DNA from: Flavobacterium restrictum
Lineage (GTDB): Bacteria > Bacteroidota > Bacteroidia > Flavobacteriales > Flavobacteriaceae
DNA length: 64,000 nucleotides
Reading direction: 5' to 3'
Assembly: GCF_007097245.1 (NCBI RefSeq)
Contig: NZ_VJZT01000007.1
Span: forward strand, 1-64,000
The notes under the pieces were generated by a model. The model searched no databases and had not been told where the DNA came from. It saw only the letters and a program-made list of their open reading frames with translations. A program made the translations under genes and the position numbers. The number at the start of each line of letters is the position of its first letter. Position 1 is the first letter of the stretch. Below, piece after piece: positions 17,797 to 27,101 of this stretch.

Positions 17797-19455
17797 ATGA
17801 CTCCTCTACAACGATTTTTTAATCTTTTATTACTAGATAAAAAGGATGTTTATCAAATTTTTTTCTACGCCATCTTTGCCGGTTTAGTTAGCCTCTCATT
17901 GCCATTAGGTATTCAAGCAATTATCAATTTTATTCAATCGGGTCGCGTGAGTGTTTCCTGGATAGTTTTAGTGGTTTTGGTTGTAATAGGGGTAATTCTA
18001 GTGGGGATATTATCCTTAATGCAGCTTCGTATTACTGAAAATATCCAGCAAAAAATATTTGTTAGATCTTCATTTGAATTTGCTGGACGATTGCCTCGAA
18101 TAAAATTTGAGGAATTATATGATTCCTATCCACCCGAAATAGCCAATCGTTTTTTTGATACTATGACCATTCAAAAAGGAAGCTCAAAATTGTTAATTGA
18201 TTTTTCGGCAGCATTATTGCAAATAATTTTTGGGGTTATTTTACTATCGCTTTACCATCCTTATTTTATTGTTTTTGGATTATTGCTATTACTATTGCTT
18301 TATTTTATATTCAAATTTTCGTACGCTCCAGGTTTAGAAACTAGTTTGAAAGAGTCTAAATACAAGTATAAAGTAGCGGCATGGTTGCAAGAGATGGCGC
18401 GCAATAATTTTAGTTTTAGAAACGAACTTAATTATGATTATGCGCTTCAAAAAAACGATACATTAGTTAGTGACTATTTGAATTATCGGGAGAAACATTT
18501 TGAAATCGTAAAGAGACAATTTAGTCAACTTATCGTTTTCAAAGTAGTTATTACGGCTAGTTTATTGAGTATAGGAGGTTATTTAGTGCTCATTCAGGAA
18601 ATGAATATTGGACAGTTTGTTGCAGCAGAAATCATTATTTTGTTGGTTATTGGTTCAGTCGAGAAAATAATTCTTGGACTAGAAACGTTTTATGATGTAC
18701 TAACATCGGTAGAAAAAATAGGTTTGGTAACCGATATGAAACTTGAGGAGGAGTCAAGCGATGAGTTGAATACATGTTATACCTCCATGAGCCTTGAAGT
18801 TGATAATGTGTCATTTAAATTTCCGGATTCTAAAAGTAATATTCTTAAACACATAACCTTAAAAATTGACCCGTCGGAGATAATAGTAATTGATGGTGCC
18901 AATGGCTCCGGAAAGACCACCTTGATTAGATTATTATCAGGTTTGATTTATCCTACTTTTGGTTCATTTTACATTAATGATGACACTTTTGGGAAAATTA
19001 ATTTAAAACAATATCGTTCTCAAATAGGAAGTATAATTTATGGTGAGACTCCATTTCAAGGCAGTATTATTGATAATATTACCTTTAAAAATCCCACTAT
19101 AAAACAAGAAGACTTGAAATGGGCCATCGAGGGCGTACAACTTAATTCCTATCTAAAAACATTACCAAACGGTTTGGAAACGATTGTTTTTCCTGAAGGT
19201 AGACAATTGTCATCCTCTAATGCTCAAAAAATTCTTCTAGCAAGGAGTATTATTCACAAACCAAAAATTTTGTTCTATGAAGACCCTACAGATACAATGG
19301 ATCAAAATGTAGCCAATTCAATTATTGATTTTATTACCGCAAAGGAAAACAATTGGACTATTATAGTTTCGTCAAAAAACCCGTATTGGAAAACTAAATC
19401 TACTCGTAACATTATCATGGACAAAGGACAAATTGTTTTTGATACAAAAAAATAA
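17797..19455 (+). CDS. ABC transporter, fused permease/ATPase, with degenerate nucleotide-binding motifs
   Basis: A 552-residue half-transporter: a type I exporter membrane domain with several hydrophobic helices (about residues 20-290), then a nucleotide-binding domain. Walker A is intact (GANGSGKTT, about 367-375). Other motifs are altered: the signature LSGGQ reads LSSSN, Walker B and the catalytic glutamate read FYED instead of hhDE, and the H-loop position reads VSSKN where a histidine is expected. There is no C39 peptidase domain. Followed at 6 bp by an HlyD adaptor and then TolC, so it is probably the inner-membrane part of a tripartite exporter. I recall Flavobacteria relatives with similarly altered motifs, so this looks like a family trait, not decay. 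Confidence 0.87.
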   Translation: MTPLQRFFNLLLLDKKDVYQIFFYAIFAGLVSLSLPLGIQAIINFIQSGRVSVSWIVLVVLVVIGVILVGILSLMQLRITENIQQKIFVRSSFEFAGRLPRIKFEELYDSYPPEIANRFFDTMTIQKGSSKLLIDFSAALLQIIFGVILLSLYHPYFIVFGLLLLLLLYFIFKFSYAPGLETSLKESKYKYKVAAWLQEMARNNFSFRNELNYDYALQKNDTLVSDYLNYREKHFEIVKRQFSQLIVFKVVITASLLSIGGYLVLIQEMNIGQFVAAEIIILLVIGSVEKIILGLETFYDVLTSVEKIGLVTDMKLEEESSDELNTCYTSMSLEVDNVSFKFPDSKSNILKHITLKIDPSEIIVIDGANGSGKTTLIRLLSGLIYPTFGSFYINDDTFGKINLKQYRSQIGSIIYGETPFQGSIIDNITFKNPTIKQEDLKWAIEGVQLNSYLKTLPNGLETIVFPEGRQLSSSNAQKILLARSIIHKPKILFYEDPTDTMDQNVANSIIDFITAKENNWTIIVSSKNPYWKTKSTRNIIMDKGQIVFDTKK

Positions 19456-19461
19456 CAAACA

Positions 19462-20820
19462 ATGCTTAATATATCCGAAAACATTAGCCACTATTCTAAA
19501 TCCTTACGAAAGTATCAAAACGTTCAAAATTTAGAAAATAGGCCTCATTACAAAATTTTAAATAGAATTATTACCACGGTTTCGATTTTGGCAGTAGTGG
19601 CACTTTTTTTACCTTGGACTCAAAATATTTCTAGTACGGGTGCTGTAACAACTCTAAAACCCAATCAAAGGCCACAGTCTATTCAAAGTGTCATTTCTGG
19701 ACGAATAGAAAGATGGTATGTTCAAGAAGGGGATTTTGTTAAAAAAGGGGATACAATCCTATTTATATCCGAGATAAAGGAAGATTATTTAGACCCTAAT
19801 TTAGTTACTAACACCCAAAATCAAGTAACTGCCAAAAAACAAGCACTTACATCGTATACCAATAAAGTCAATACGGTATCCGTTCAAATTCAAGCTATTG
19901 AAAATGAGAAAAAACTAAAATTAGAGCAAGCAAATAATAAAATAAAACAATCTCTTTTGAAAATTAAAAGTGATTCGATGGATCTTGAAGCCATAAAAAC
20001 ACAAGTAAAAATTGCGAATACACAATTCAATCGTTCCGTACAATTAAACAAAGAAGGGTTAAAGCCAGTAACCGATGTTGAAGAGAAACGCTTGAAATTG
20101 CAAGAAGTTGATGCCAAAATCATTACTCAAGAAAATAAATACTTAACCAGCAAAAATGAGTATATAAATTCTAAAGTAGAAATAAATAGAATTGGAGCCG
20201 AATATTCCGAGAAAGTGTCAAAAGCTCAAAGTGATCAATTCACGGCATTAAGCAATCAATTTGATACCGAAGCTCAAGTCAATAAACTAGAAAATCAATA
20301 TGCAAATTATAGTATAAGGAACGGTCTTTACTACATAAAAGCAGCACAAAACGGATATATAAACAGAGCTTTACAAGCTGGAATTGGTGAAACTATCAAA
20401 GAAGGAACGCCAATTGTTACTATTATGCCCTCTGAATATGATGTTGCTGTCGAGACTTTTGTCAACCCAGTTGATTTACCATTAATAAAAAAAGGGGAAA
20501 AAATTAGAGTTTGGTTTGATGGCTGGCCAACAATTGTATTCTCTGGATGGCCAGAAATGTCCTATGGTACTTTTGGAGGTGAAATAGTTGCTATTGAAAA
20601 TTTTATTAGCGAAAACGGAAAATTTAGAGTCTTAATTGCTCCAGATCCAACACAAGATAAATGGCCAAAACAATTAAGTATAGGTTCTGGTGCACAAACT
20701 ATTGCACTTTTAAACACAGTGCCAGTTTGGTTCGAAATATGGAGAATTTTAAACGGGTTTCCCCCTGATTACTATAAAACTAAATCCAAATTATCCAAAA
20801 ATAATAAAGAAAAAAAATAA
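19462..20820 (+). CDS. HlyD-family periplasmic adaptor (membrane fusion protein)
   Basis: A 452-residue protein with one N-terminal transmembrane helix (about 34-52: IITTVSILAVVALFL). A split biotinyl-lipoyl domain (IQSVISGRIERWYVQEGDFV, then KKGDTI) surrounds a long coiled coil (about 115-280, rich in K, Q and E), followed by the second lipoyl half (KAAQNGYINRALQAGIGE) and beta-barrel segments. It bridges the ABC inner-membrane pump to TolC. The stop and the next start share one base (TAATG), indicating translational coupling. Confidence 0.92.
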   Translation: MLNISENISHYSKSLRKYQNVQNLENRPHYKILNRIITTVSILAVVALFLPWTQNISSTGAVTTLKPNQRPQSIQSVISGRIERWYVQEGDFVKKGDTILFISEIKEDYLDPNLVTNTQNQVTAKKQALTSYTNKVNTVSVQIQAIENEKKLKLEQANNKIKQSLLKIKSDSMDLEAIKTQVKIANTQFNRSVQLNKEGLKPVTDVEEKRLKLQEVDAKIITQENKYLTSKNEYINSKVEINRIGAEYSEKVSKAQSDQFTALSNQFDTEAQVNKLENQYANYSIRNGLYYIKAAQNGYINRALQAGIGETIKEGTPIVTIMPSEYDVAVETFVNPVDLPLIKKGEKIRVWFDGWPTIVFSGWPEMSYGTFGGEIVAIENFISENGKFRVLIAPDPTQDKWPKQLSIGSGAQTIALLNTVPVWFEIWRILNGFPPDYYKTKSKLSKNNKEKK

Positions 20821-22229
20821 TGAGACAATTCGTTTTTGCCTTTTTAATTATGGGATTTGTAGCAAAATCTCAAACCATTACGAGCACCTTACAAACAAGT
20901 AAAGAGGTACAACTATCTTTCGATGAATATTTAGGTCTCGTAAAAAAATACCATCCCCTTGTTAAAAATGCAGATTTAGAAATTAGTCGTGCACAAGCTA
21001 ATTTAATGATGGCAAGAGGTGCTTTTGATCCTAAAATTGAAGTTGATTTTAACCAAAAAAAGTTCAAAAACAAAGAATATTATTCTATTTTAAACAGTAG
21101 TTTTAAAATACCAACTTGGTATGGAATTGAGATAAAAGCGAGCTTTGATAATAATGATGGTGTTTACTTAAACCCAGAAAATACAACACCTAATCAAGGT
21201 TTGACTTCTTTAGGAATTAGTGTTCCTCTTGGACAAGGGTTGCTCATTAATCAAAGAATGGCTGACCTGCAAAAAGCTAAAATTCAAATACAAGTAAGCA
21301 AAGCAGAAAGAGCATTAGAAGCCATTTCGGTTTTGCATAACGCAGCAATTGCTTACTTTAATTGGAAAAAAAATTACGATGAGCTACGGTTATATCAACA
21401 ATATTTAAGCAATGCCGAAAAACGGTTCAAAGGTATTCAAGTCCTAATCAAGAACGGAGATAAGCCAGCAATTGACAGCACAGAAGCGGGAATTGTTGTA
21501 AAAAATAGGTTATTAAGCCTTGAAGATGCTAAACTAAAATTGTCCAAAGCTAAATTAGAACTTTCCAATTTTCTTTGGCTCGAGAATACCATTCCTGTTG
21601 AATTATCAGATGGTATGATTCCCGAAGAGCAATTAGAAAACACTATTCAAGAAACACTTAAAACAAATGAATTATTACAAGCAGATTTCATACTTACCAA
21701 TCATCCAAAAATTAATTCTTTGGAACGAAAAATTGAGCTTTTGACCATCGATAAAAAAGTGAAAAGTAATATGTTGTTACCCAAAATCGACATTGGTTAT
21801 TCCTATCTATCAGAACCTCGGTATTTTGACAACTATCAATTTAAGGATTACAAAGTTGGATTGGATTTTGCATTCCCTATTTTTTTAAGAAAAGAGCGAG
21901 GAAGTCTAAAACTTGCTAAATATAAAATTCAAGAAACTGAATTTATTTTAAGTCTTGAAAAAGTACAGCTAACCAATAAAATAAATGCTCAAAAAATTGA
22001 AATTGTTTCATTAGCCAAGCAACGTGTCATTGCAAAAGGGTTGGTGCTAGACAATACCACAATGCTTACTTCCGAGGAGCGACTGTTTACTTTTGGAGAA
22101 AGTTCTTTGTTTTTAATCAATACTCGAGAGAATAATCTGGTTTCCGCTCAATTAGCCGCTATAACATTAGAAAATAGATTCTATATTTCGAATTCTGAAT
22201 TATTTAAAATTATGGCCAACACAAATTAA
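20820..22229 (+). CDS. TolC-family outer-membrane efflux protein
   Basis: A 469-residue outer-membrane channel. A short signal peptide (FAFLIMGFVAKSQ) is followed by two OEP-type repeats of long amphipathic helices and beta strands; FDPKIEVDFNQKKF and LGISVPLGQGLLINQRMADL are typical of the TolC barrel/tunnel junction. It is the last gene of the TetR-ABC-HlyD-TolC unit; map begins 43 bp further with its own promoter. Confidence 0.9.
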   Translation: MRQFVFAFLIMGFVAKSQTITSTLQTSKEVQLSFDEYLGLVKKYHPLVKNADLEISRAQANLMMARGAFDPKIEVDFNQKKFKNKEYYSILNSSFKIPTWYGIEIKASFDNNDGVYLNPENTTPNQGLTSLGISVPLGQGLLINQRMADLQKAKIQIQVSKAERALEAISVLHNAAIAYFNWKKNYDELRLYQQYLSNAEKRFKGIQVLIKNGDKPAIDSTEAGIVVKNRLLSLEDAKLKLSKAKLELSNFLWLENTIPVELSDGMIPEEQLENTIQETLKTNELLQADFILTNHPKINSLERKIELLTIDKKVKSNMLLPKIDIGYSYLSEPRYFDNYQFKDYKVGLDFAFPIFLRKERGSLKLAKYKIQETEFILSLEKVQLTNKINAQKIEIVSLAKQRVIAKGLVLDNTTMLTSEERLFTFGESSLFLINTRENNLVSAQLAAITLENRFYISNSELFKIMANTN

Positions 22230-22244
22230 ATAATTTAAAAAGTG

Positions 22245-22252
22245 TATTTTTG
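22245..22252 (+). promoter_or_regulatory. -7 element of map
   Basis: TATTTTTG, a perfect TAnnTTTG, 20 bp before the map start codon. It separates map from the upstream export operon. Confidence 0.6.
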
Positions 22253-22272
22253 CGCACCAAAAATACGAAAAT

Positions 22273-23091
22273 ATGATTATCCCAAAAACTCGTGAAGAAA
22301 TAGAATTAATGCGCGAAAGTGCTTTAATCGTATCCAAAACACTCGGAATGATAGCTTCCGAAATTAAAGTAGGCGTAACTACTTTATACCTAGACAAAAG
22401 AGCCGAAGAATTTATTCGGGATCATGGTGCGGAACCTAGTTTTCTTGGTTTGTACGGTTTTCCAAATTCGTTGTGCATGAGTCCAAATTCCCAAGTAGTA
22501 CATGGGATTCCTAACAATAAACCACTAGAAAGTGGCGATGTGATTTCGGTAGATTGTGGTGCTTACAAAAACGGTTTTCATGGTGATCACGCCTATTCAT
22601 TTGAAATTGGTGAAGTAGCCGAAGACGTAAAAAAATTATTGCGAGTGACCAAGGAATCTTTATACGTAGGAATTCGAGAATTAAAACTAGGAAATCGAGT
22701 AGAGGATGTGGGTAATGCTATTCAAAAATATACCGAAGCCCATGGATATGGCGTTGTTAGGGAGTTAGTAGGTCACGGCGTAGGTCAAAAAATGCACGAA
22801 GATCCTGAAATGCCAAATTATGGAAAACGCGGTCGTGGCAAACTTTTTATTGAAGGAATGGTTGTTGCCATAGAACCCATGATAAATCTGGGGACAAAAA
22901 ACATAAGACAGCATAAAGACGGCTGGACTATCACCACTGCCGACGGGAAACCATCAGCACATTTTGAACACGATGTGGCTATTATTGACGGAAAACCAGA
23001 AATTTTGTCCACATTTGCTTATGTTTATCAAGCTTTAGGGATTGTGAGCAACGAAGAAGAGGAGTTTAGGAAAGTACCTTTTGTGATTTAA
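22273..23091 (+). CDS. map: Type I methionine aminopeptidase
   Basis: A cytoplasmic metalloenzyme that removes the initiator methionine from new proteins. At 272 residues it has the pita-bread fold ligands in order: DCGAYKNGFHGDHAYSF (Asp, Asp), ELVGHGVGQKMHEDP (His), EGMVVAIEPM (Glu) and HFEHDVAI (Glu/His region). It starts at the ATG in MIIPKTREEIELMRES, the family N-terminus. Confidence 0.96.
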   Translation: MIIPKTREEIELMRESALIVSKTLGMIASEIKVGVTTLYLDKRAEEFIRDHGAEPSFLGLYGFPNSLCMSPNSQVVHGIPNNKPLESGDVISVDCGAYKNGFHGDHAYSFEIGEVAEDVKKLLRVTKESLYVGIRELKLGNRVEDVGNAIQKYTEAHGYGVVRELVGHGVGQKMHEDPEMPNYGKRGRGKLFIEGMVVAIEPMINLGTKNIRQHKDGWTITTADGKPSAHFEHDVAIIDGKPEILSTFAYVYQALGIVSNEEEEFRKVPFVI

Positions 23092-23111
23092 TTTTACGAA
23101 GAATACATTTG
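23081..23111 (+). promoter_or_regulatory. Promoter of the ATPase/nuclease-like cassette
   Basis: TTG (23081-23083), 20-bp spacer, then TACATTTG (23104-23111): an ideal Bacteroidota -33/-7 pair. The -33 element lies inside the last codons of map. The cassette start codon is 45 bp downstream. Confidence 0.65.
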
Positions 23112-23156
23112 CAATTAAGTTTGAAAAAATAACTACTTTTATAAAAAAATAGTACA

Positions 23157-24470
23157 ATGAGACTAAAACTTCAAAATATTGGAATTATTGAAGAAGCCGA
23201 TATTAATGTTGATGGAATTACTTTAATTGCAGGTCAAAACGATTCTGGAAAAAGTACTGTTGGAAAGGTTTTGTATGCTTTGGTTAGAGGTGTTAATATT
23301 GACGAAGAAAGCTTCAATGCCTCTAAATACGATTTCATAGTTGAACGTATAAGAGACCTTCGGATTTTATTAACAAGGATAAAACCATTAGATAAAGAAG
23401 AAGAAGAAATTCAAAAATCAATTCTTAATGACATTTTAGAATCCGAAAATTCAATTTTTGACAAATATCGCATACGTTTTAGGTCAAACAATGTTTCAAT
23501 AGATCAAAATGAATTAATTTTAGAATTAGATAGAATTAATAGATTAATTAATTCATTTTCGGATGAAATTACAAAAAATAGGCTTTCGAATATCACCGAA
23601 GAAATAATAAATCGCATTTCTATTTCATTTGATTCAATTGAAGTCAAACATTTTGAAATTGAAACGTATTTTAAAGATGGGTTTGGAAATCAAATTCAAA
23701 ACCAATTCAACTCAAATGATTCTTTTGTTTCTGCAGAAGGCTTTTCTAATCAAAAAATAACATTTAACGAGAAAACATCTTTTGAAGGTTTTGATTCAAT
23801 ATCTGACTTTTATTATCAAGACGTTGTTTTTATCGAATCTCCGATGAAACTTCAAGAAAGGTTTTTTGGCTCTTTTGGAAGTAATTTAATGAGAGATAAA
23901 AATATTTATTTAAACAGTAAAATTTTCCAAGAAGAAAAAGAGGTTGATATTTTTTCAGACAACACCGAGAAGTTTAAGCGTTTTCAAGAGAATATTTTTG
24001 AAATACTCAAAGGAAAATTCGATTTTAATAAAAGAGGGGAATTAATCTACAAAAAAAATGATGTTGCATTTGATTTTAGAAATGTTGCAACTGGTATAAA
24101 AAGCTTTGGAATATTACAATTGTTAATTCAAAAAGGTGTACTGAATCAAAACACATTATTAATATTAGACGAGCCAGAAGTCCATTTACACCCAACTTGG
24201 CAAGTAAAATTTGCAGAGATTTTAGTTTTATTATCTAAAGAGTTTGCTATTCCTATTATTTTAACTTCTCATAGTCCTTATTTTATTGAAGCTTTAGAAG
24301 CTTATACTAAAAAATATAAGTACGAAAGTTCAACAAATTTTTATTTTGCAAAGAAAAATGAAGATGGGTTGTCTTCTAAAATAATTGATGTCACTGAAGA
24401 TATTATGCCTATTTTAAATTCTATTTCTGAAGCTTTTTATACAATTCAAGACTTGAACGATGAGGATTAA
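23157..24470 (+). CDS. AAA/ABC-type ATPase of the OLD/AAA_15-AAA_21 kind (putative defence ATPase)
   Basis: A 437-residue soluble ATPase. The N-terminus MRLKLQNIGIIEEADI leads to Walker A GQNDSGKST (26-34). A variable helical middle (about 50-230) precedes the signature-like ATGIKSFGILQLLI, Walker B LLILDEPEVHLHPTWQ (about residues 335-350) and the switch-histidine segment LTSHSPYFIEAL. This order is that of OLD-like and RecF/SMC-like ATPases, but no Toprim nuclease domain is fused. Codon use is visibly more AT-rich than in map and the methyltransferase on either side. It overlaps the next gene by 11 bp. Such ATPases often partner with a separate effector nuclease in anti-phage systems; that role is inferred here. 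Confidence 0.85.
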   Translation: MRLKLQNIGIIEEADINVDGITLIAGQNDSGKSTVGKVLYALVRGVNIDEESFNASKYDFIVERIRDLRILLTRIKPLDKEEEEIQKSILNDILESENSIFDKYRIRFRSNNVSIDQNELILELDRINRLINSFSDEITKNRLSNITEEIINRISISFDSIEVKHFEIETYFKDGFGNQIQNQFNSNDSFVSAEGFSNQKITFNEKTSFEGFDSISDFYYQDVVFIESPMKLQERFFGSFGSNLMRDKNIYLNSKIFQEEKEVDIFSDNTEKFKRFQENIFEILKGKFDFNKRGELIYKKNDVAFDFRNVATGIKSFGILQLLIQKGVLNQNTLLILDEPEVHLHPTWQVKFAEILVLLSKEFAIPIILTSHSPYFIEALEAYTKKYKYESSTNFYFAKKNEDGLSSKIIDVTEDIMPILNSISEAFYTIQDLNDED

Positions 24471-24927
24471 TGAAATTGAACAGCTTTTTGAAAAAACTGT
24501 TTCTAAAATAAAACTAAAAGAAGCCTCGATAGATTCCGCAAATTCTACGTCTCTCATTGATTCAGAAGAATTAGTGTTTAATTATGATAGTTTAAAAGGC
24601 GCTATAAAATCATCCGACACCATTTTTTTTAAAGAAAATAAAATTATATTCGTTGAATTTAAAAATGGAAATATTAAACTAATTGATTTTCGTTTAAAAG
24701 CAACAGAAGGATTGATGACTTTCATTAAACATCTTAAAAAAGAAGACCAATCTCTGAACATTTGTTTTCCAAATAATTTTTTAGAAATTCATTATGTCTA
24801 TAATGACGCTAGAACTCCTTCTACAAAGCTAGAAGAATTTAATAAAATAATAAGACTACTAGAAAAAGAATATTTAGGCACTTATTCAAAGTTAAAATTA
24901 GTCAAAGCATCCGATTTTAAAATATAA
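24460..24927 (+). CDS. Small protein with PD-(D/E)xK-like motif, partner of the ATPase
   Basis: A 155-residue acidic/lysine-rich protein without signal peptide. The only recognisable signature is an Asp (residue 53) on a strand (SDTIFFKENK) followed by a second strand FVEFKNG with E66-x-K68, the D-x(n)-ExK spacing of PD-(D/E)xK nucleases, then KATEGLMTF as a possible helix with supporting residues. Its ATG lies inside the end of the ATPase gene and its stop abuts the next ATG. I do not recognise a named family. A nuclease effector controlled by the ATPase is the best guess; a non-catalytic restriction-fold protein is possible. Confidence 0.65.
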   Translation: MRINEIEQLFEKTVSKIKLKEASIDSANSTSLIDSEELVFNYDSLKGAIKSSDTIFFKENKIIFVEFKNGNIKLIDFRLKATEGLMTFIKHLKKEDQSLNICFPNNFLEIHYVYNDARTPSTKLEEFNKIIRLLEKEYLGTYSKLKLVKASDFKI

Positions 24928-25704
24928 ATGAAAAAACTCTTCAAAGTCATCCTCAATACCATACCACGCCCAATCCTAATAAGATTAAGTTACGTGGCGC
25001 GACCTATTATCGCTTTTACCTTAAAAGGAGACAAATTTACGGATCCTATTGATGGCAAAAGCTTCAAGTCGATGTTGCCGTATGGCTACGAAACGCAACG
25101 CAATAATGTACTTTCGCCAAGTACACTTTCGCTGGAAAGACACCGTTTGCTTTGGCTATATTTAAACGATGAAACCGACTTTTTTTCGTCCAAAGAAAAA
25201 AAGAAAGTCTTGCATTTTGCGCCCGAACAAGCTTTTTATAAATTGTTTCGCCAGCAAAAAAACCTCGATTACACCACCACCGATTTGTTTTCGCCCTTGG
25301 CCGATGTCAAAGCGGATATTTGTAATTTGCCTTTTCAGGACAATCAATACGATGTGATTTTGTGCAACCACGTTTTGGAACACATTCCAGACGACACGAA
25401 AGCGATGCAGGAATTATATCGGGTTTTAAAACCAGGCGGAATGGCGATTCTTCAAATTCCACAAGACTTGAAACGCGACGTAACTTTTGCTGACGATACC
25501 ATCACAGATCAAAAAGAGCGTGCCAAAATTTTTGGGCAATACGATCACGTGCGCATTTACGGTCGAGATTATTTTGATAAATTGCGAAGCATCGGTTTTA
25601 CAGTAGTTGAAGAGGATTATACTCAAAAAATAGCACCCCAATTAGTCGACAAATACTGCTTGGCCAAAGGCGAAATTATCCCGGTTTGTTTTAAATCGTA
25701 TTAA
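24928..25704 (+). CDS. Class I SAM-dependent methyltransferase (Methyltransf_11 type)
   Basis: A 258-residue cytoplasmic methyltransferase. Motif I is atypical (KVLHFAPEQAFYKLF instead of GxGxG), followed by TTDLFSPLADVKADICNLPF (motif II region), YDVILCNHVLEHIPDD (motif IV) and LYRVLKPGGMAILQIP (motif V). The N-terminal IGDPxxGKSF-like segment (DPIDGKSFKSMLPYG) recurs in Flavobacteria proteins of this type. Substrate unknown. It starts directly after the nuclease-like gene's stop codon, yet its base composition resembles map and the downstream genes, which suggests map-methyltransferase was the older neighbour order. Confidence 0.85.
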   Translation: MKKLFKVILNTIPRPILIRLSYVARPIIAFTLKGDKFTDPIDGKSFKSMLPYGYETQRNNVLSPSTLSLERHRLLWLYLNDETDFFSSKEKKKVLHFAPEQAFYKLFRQQKNLDYTTTDLFSPLADVKADICNLPFQDNQYDVILCNHVLEHIPDDTKAMQELYRVLKPGGMAILQIPQDLKRDVTFADDTITDQKERAKIFGQYDHVRIYGRDYFDKLRSIGFTVVEEDYTQKIAPQLVDKYCLAKGEIIPVCFKSY

Positions 25705-25768
25705 TCAAAGTTCTAGCAATATACTGGATTCAAAATCGTTACATTTACAATTCAAGAAATACAGCCTT

Positions 25769-27022
25769 ATGAACAAATCGGTTTTATGCATTTTTTTTAT
25801 CGTATTTAAAGTAGTAACTCTTTGGGCTCAAGTCGAGAACGAAGTGGTTCCGCCCTACAACATCAAAACAATTTCGTTTACTCAAAACACAGCGAATTTA
25901 ATCCCGATATTCAAACTAGGAGAATCCTTTGCCCTAGATTTTGATGATTTATTTGGCAATGAAGCCAATTATTATTACGAAATCGTACATTGTGATTACA
26001 ATTGGATTCCTTCGGATATTGCTAAAAACGAGTATATGCAAGGATTTGATGGGCAACGAATTCAGGATTATACCAATTCCTTCAATACCTTGCAACTGTA
26101 TTCGCATTATAAAGTGGCCATTCCAAACCAATTTACGCAACTAAAAATTAGTGGCAATTACATGCTCAAAATTTTAAATGAGGATAAAGAAGTCGTTTTT
26201 TCTAGAAAATTCATTCTTTATGAAGACCTGGTAACCCTTTCGATAGCAGTAAAAAGAGCGCGAACAATAGCCAATATTGAGACCAAACAAAATTTAGATT
26301 TTACCATAAAATCCAATACCATTACGTTTCAAAATCCGTCAAAAAACATAAAAGTGCTTTTGCTTCAAAACGGACAAGTAAACAATCCTATAAAAAACGT
26401 TGCGCCACAATATACCATTGGCAATGATTTGATTTATAAATACGACACCGAAACCCAATTTTGGGCTGGCAACGAGTATTTGTATTTTGAAAACAAGGAC
26501 ATTCGTGCCGCTAACAATAACGTTTCGCACGTGGATACCAACAGCGCCATTTACAGCACCTACTTATATACCAGTGATGCCAGAGCTAATTTTCCATATA
26601 ACTTCACGCAAGATGTCAATGGGAATTTTGTAGTCAAGAACATTAATGCAACCAACAATGCCGTCGAAGCTGATTATGCTTGGGTTTACTTTAGCCTATC
26701 AGCACCCACCTTCCGATTGAATAAAGACATTTATGTAGGCGGCATGTTCAACAATTACAACCAAACACCAGAATACAAAATGGAGTACAATACCAAAAAA
26801 GCGGTGTACGAAAAAGCAATTCTAATCAAACAAGGATTTACAAATTTCCAGTATTCAATAGCAGATTCCAAAGGTGTTCTCGACCCCGAAAATGCCATAA
26901 ACGGTAATTTTTATCAAACCGAAAACGACTATACCATTCTGGTCTATTATCGAGAAAACACGGATCGGTATGATCGCGTAATTGGCAAGGGAGTAGCCAA
27001 TTCTGTAAATATCACCAACTAA
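25769..27022 (+). CDS. Type IX secretion system plug protein (DUF5103 family)
   Basis: A 417-residue exported protein; signal peptide VLCIFFIVFKVVTLWAQ. The family landmarks are the NEANYYYEIVHCDYNW segment in the first beta domain and the C-terminal glycogen-binding-like sandwich (NKDIYVGGMFNNYNQTPEYK). In Flavobacterium johnsoniae the homologous Plug protein was seen closing the periplasmic side of the SprA translocon. This assignment rests on remembered family sequences. The T9SS cargo candidates at 31478 and 37334 fit with it. Confidence 0.85.
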   Translation: MNKSVLCIFFIVFKVVTLWAQVENEVVPPYNIKTISFTQNTANLIPIFKLGESFALDFDDLFGNEANYYYEIVHCDYNWIPSDIAKNEYMQGFDGQRIQDYTNSFNTLQLYSHYKVAIPNQFTQLKISGNYMLKILNEDKEVVFSRKFILYEDLVTLSIAVKRARTIANIETKQNLDFTIKSNTITFQNPSKNIKVLLLQNGQVNNPIKNVAPQYTIGNDLIYKYDTETQFWAGNEYLYFENKDIRAANNNVSHVDTNSAIYSTYLYTSDARANFPYNFTQDVNGNFVVKNINATNNAVEADYAWVYFSLSAPTFRLNKDIYVGGMFNNYNQTPEYKMEYNTKKAVYEKAILIKQGFTNFQYSIADSKGVLDPENAINGNFYQTENDYTILVYYRENTDRYDRVIGKGVANSVNITN

Positions 27023-27037
27023 AAAAACATTTTAAAA

Positions 27038-27076
27038 AATGACAAAACAAAATCATTTTTTTGTAAATTTGTCATT
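27038..27076 (+). promoter_or_regulatory. Inverted repeat overlapping the apaG -7 element
   Basis: A 9-bp perfect inverted repeat AATGACAAA/TTTGTCATT with a 21-bp spacer, between the plug gene and apaG. The -7 candidate TAAATTTG (27064-27071) lies partly in its right arm, so the structure could be an operator or a leader hairpin. Confidence 0.4.
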
Positions 27077-27101
27077 ATTAAGCATATAATTTCTTTTTGC
27101 A

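Noticed and set aside
23157..24927. Assignment of the ATPase pair to Gabija, Septu or PARIS
   Set aside because: No UvrD-like helicase, HNH motif or DUF4435/Toprim partner is visible; only the general ATPase-effector layout is shared.
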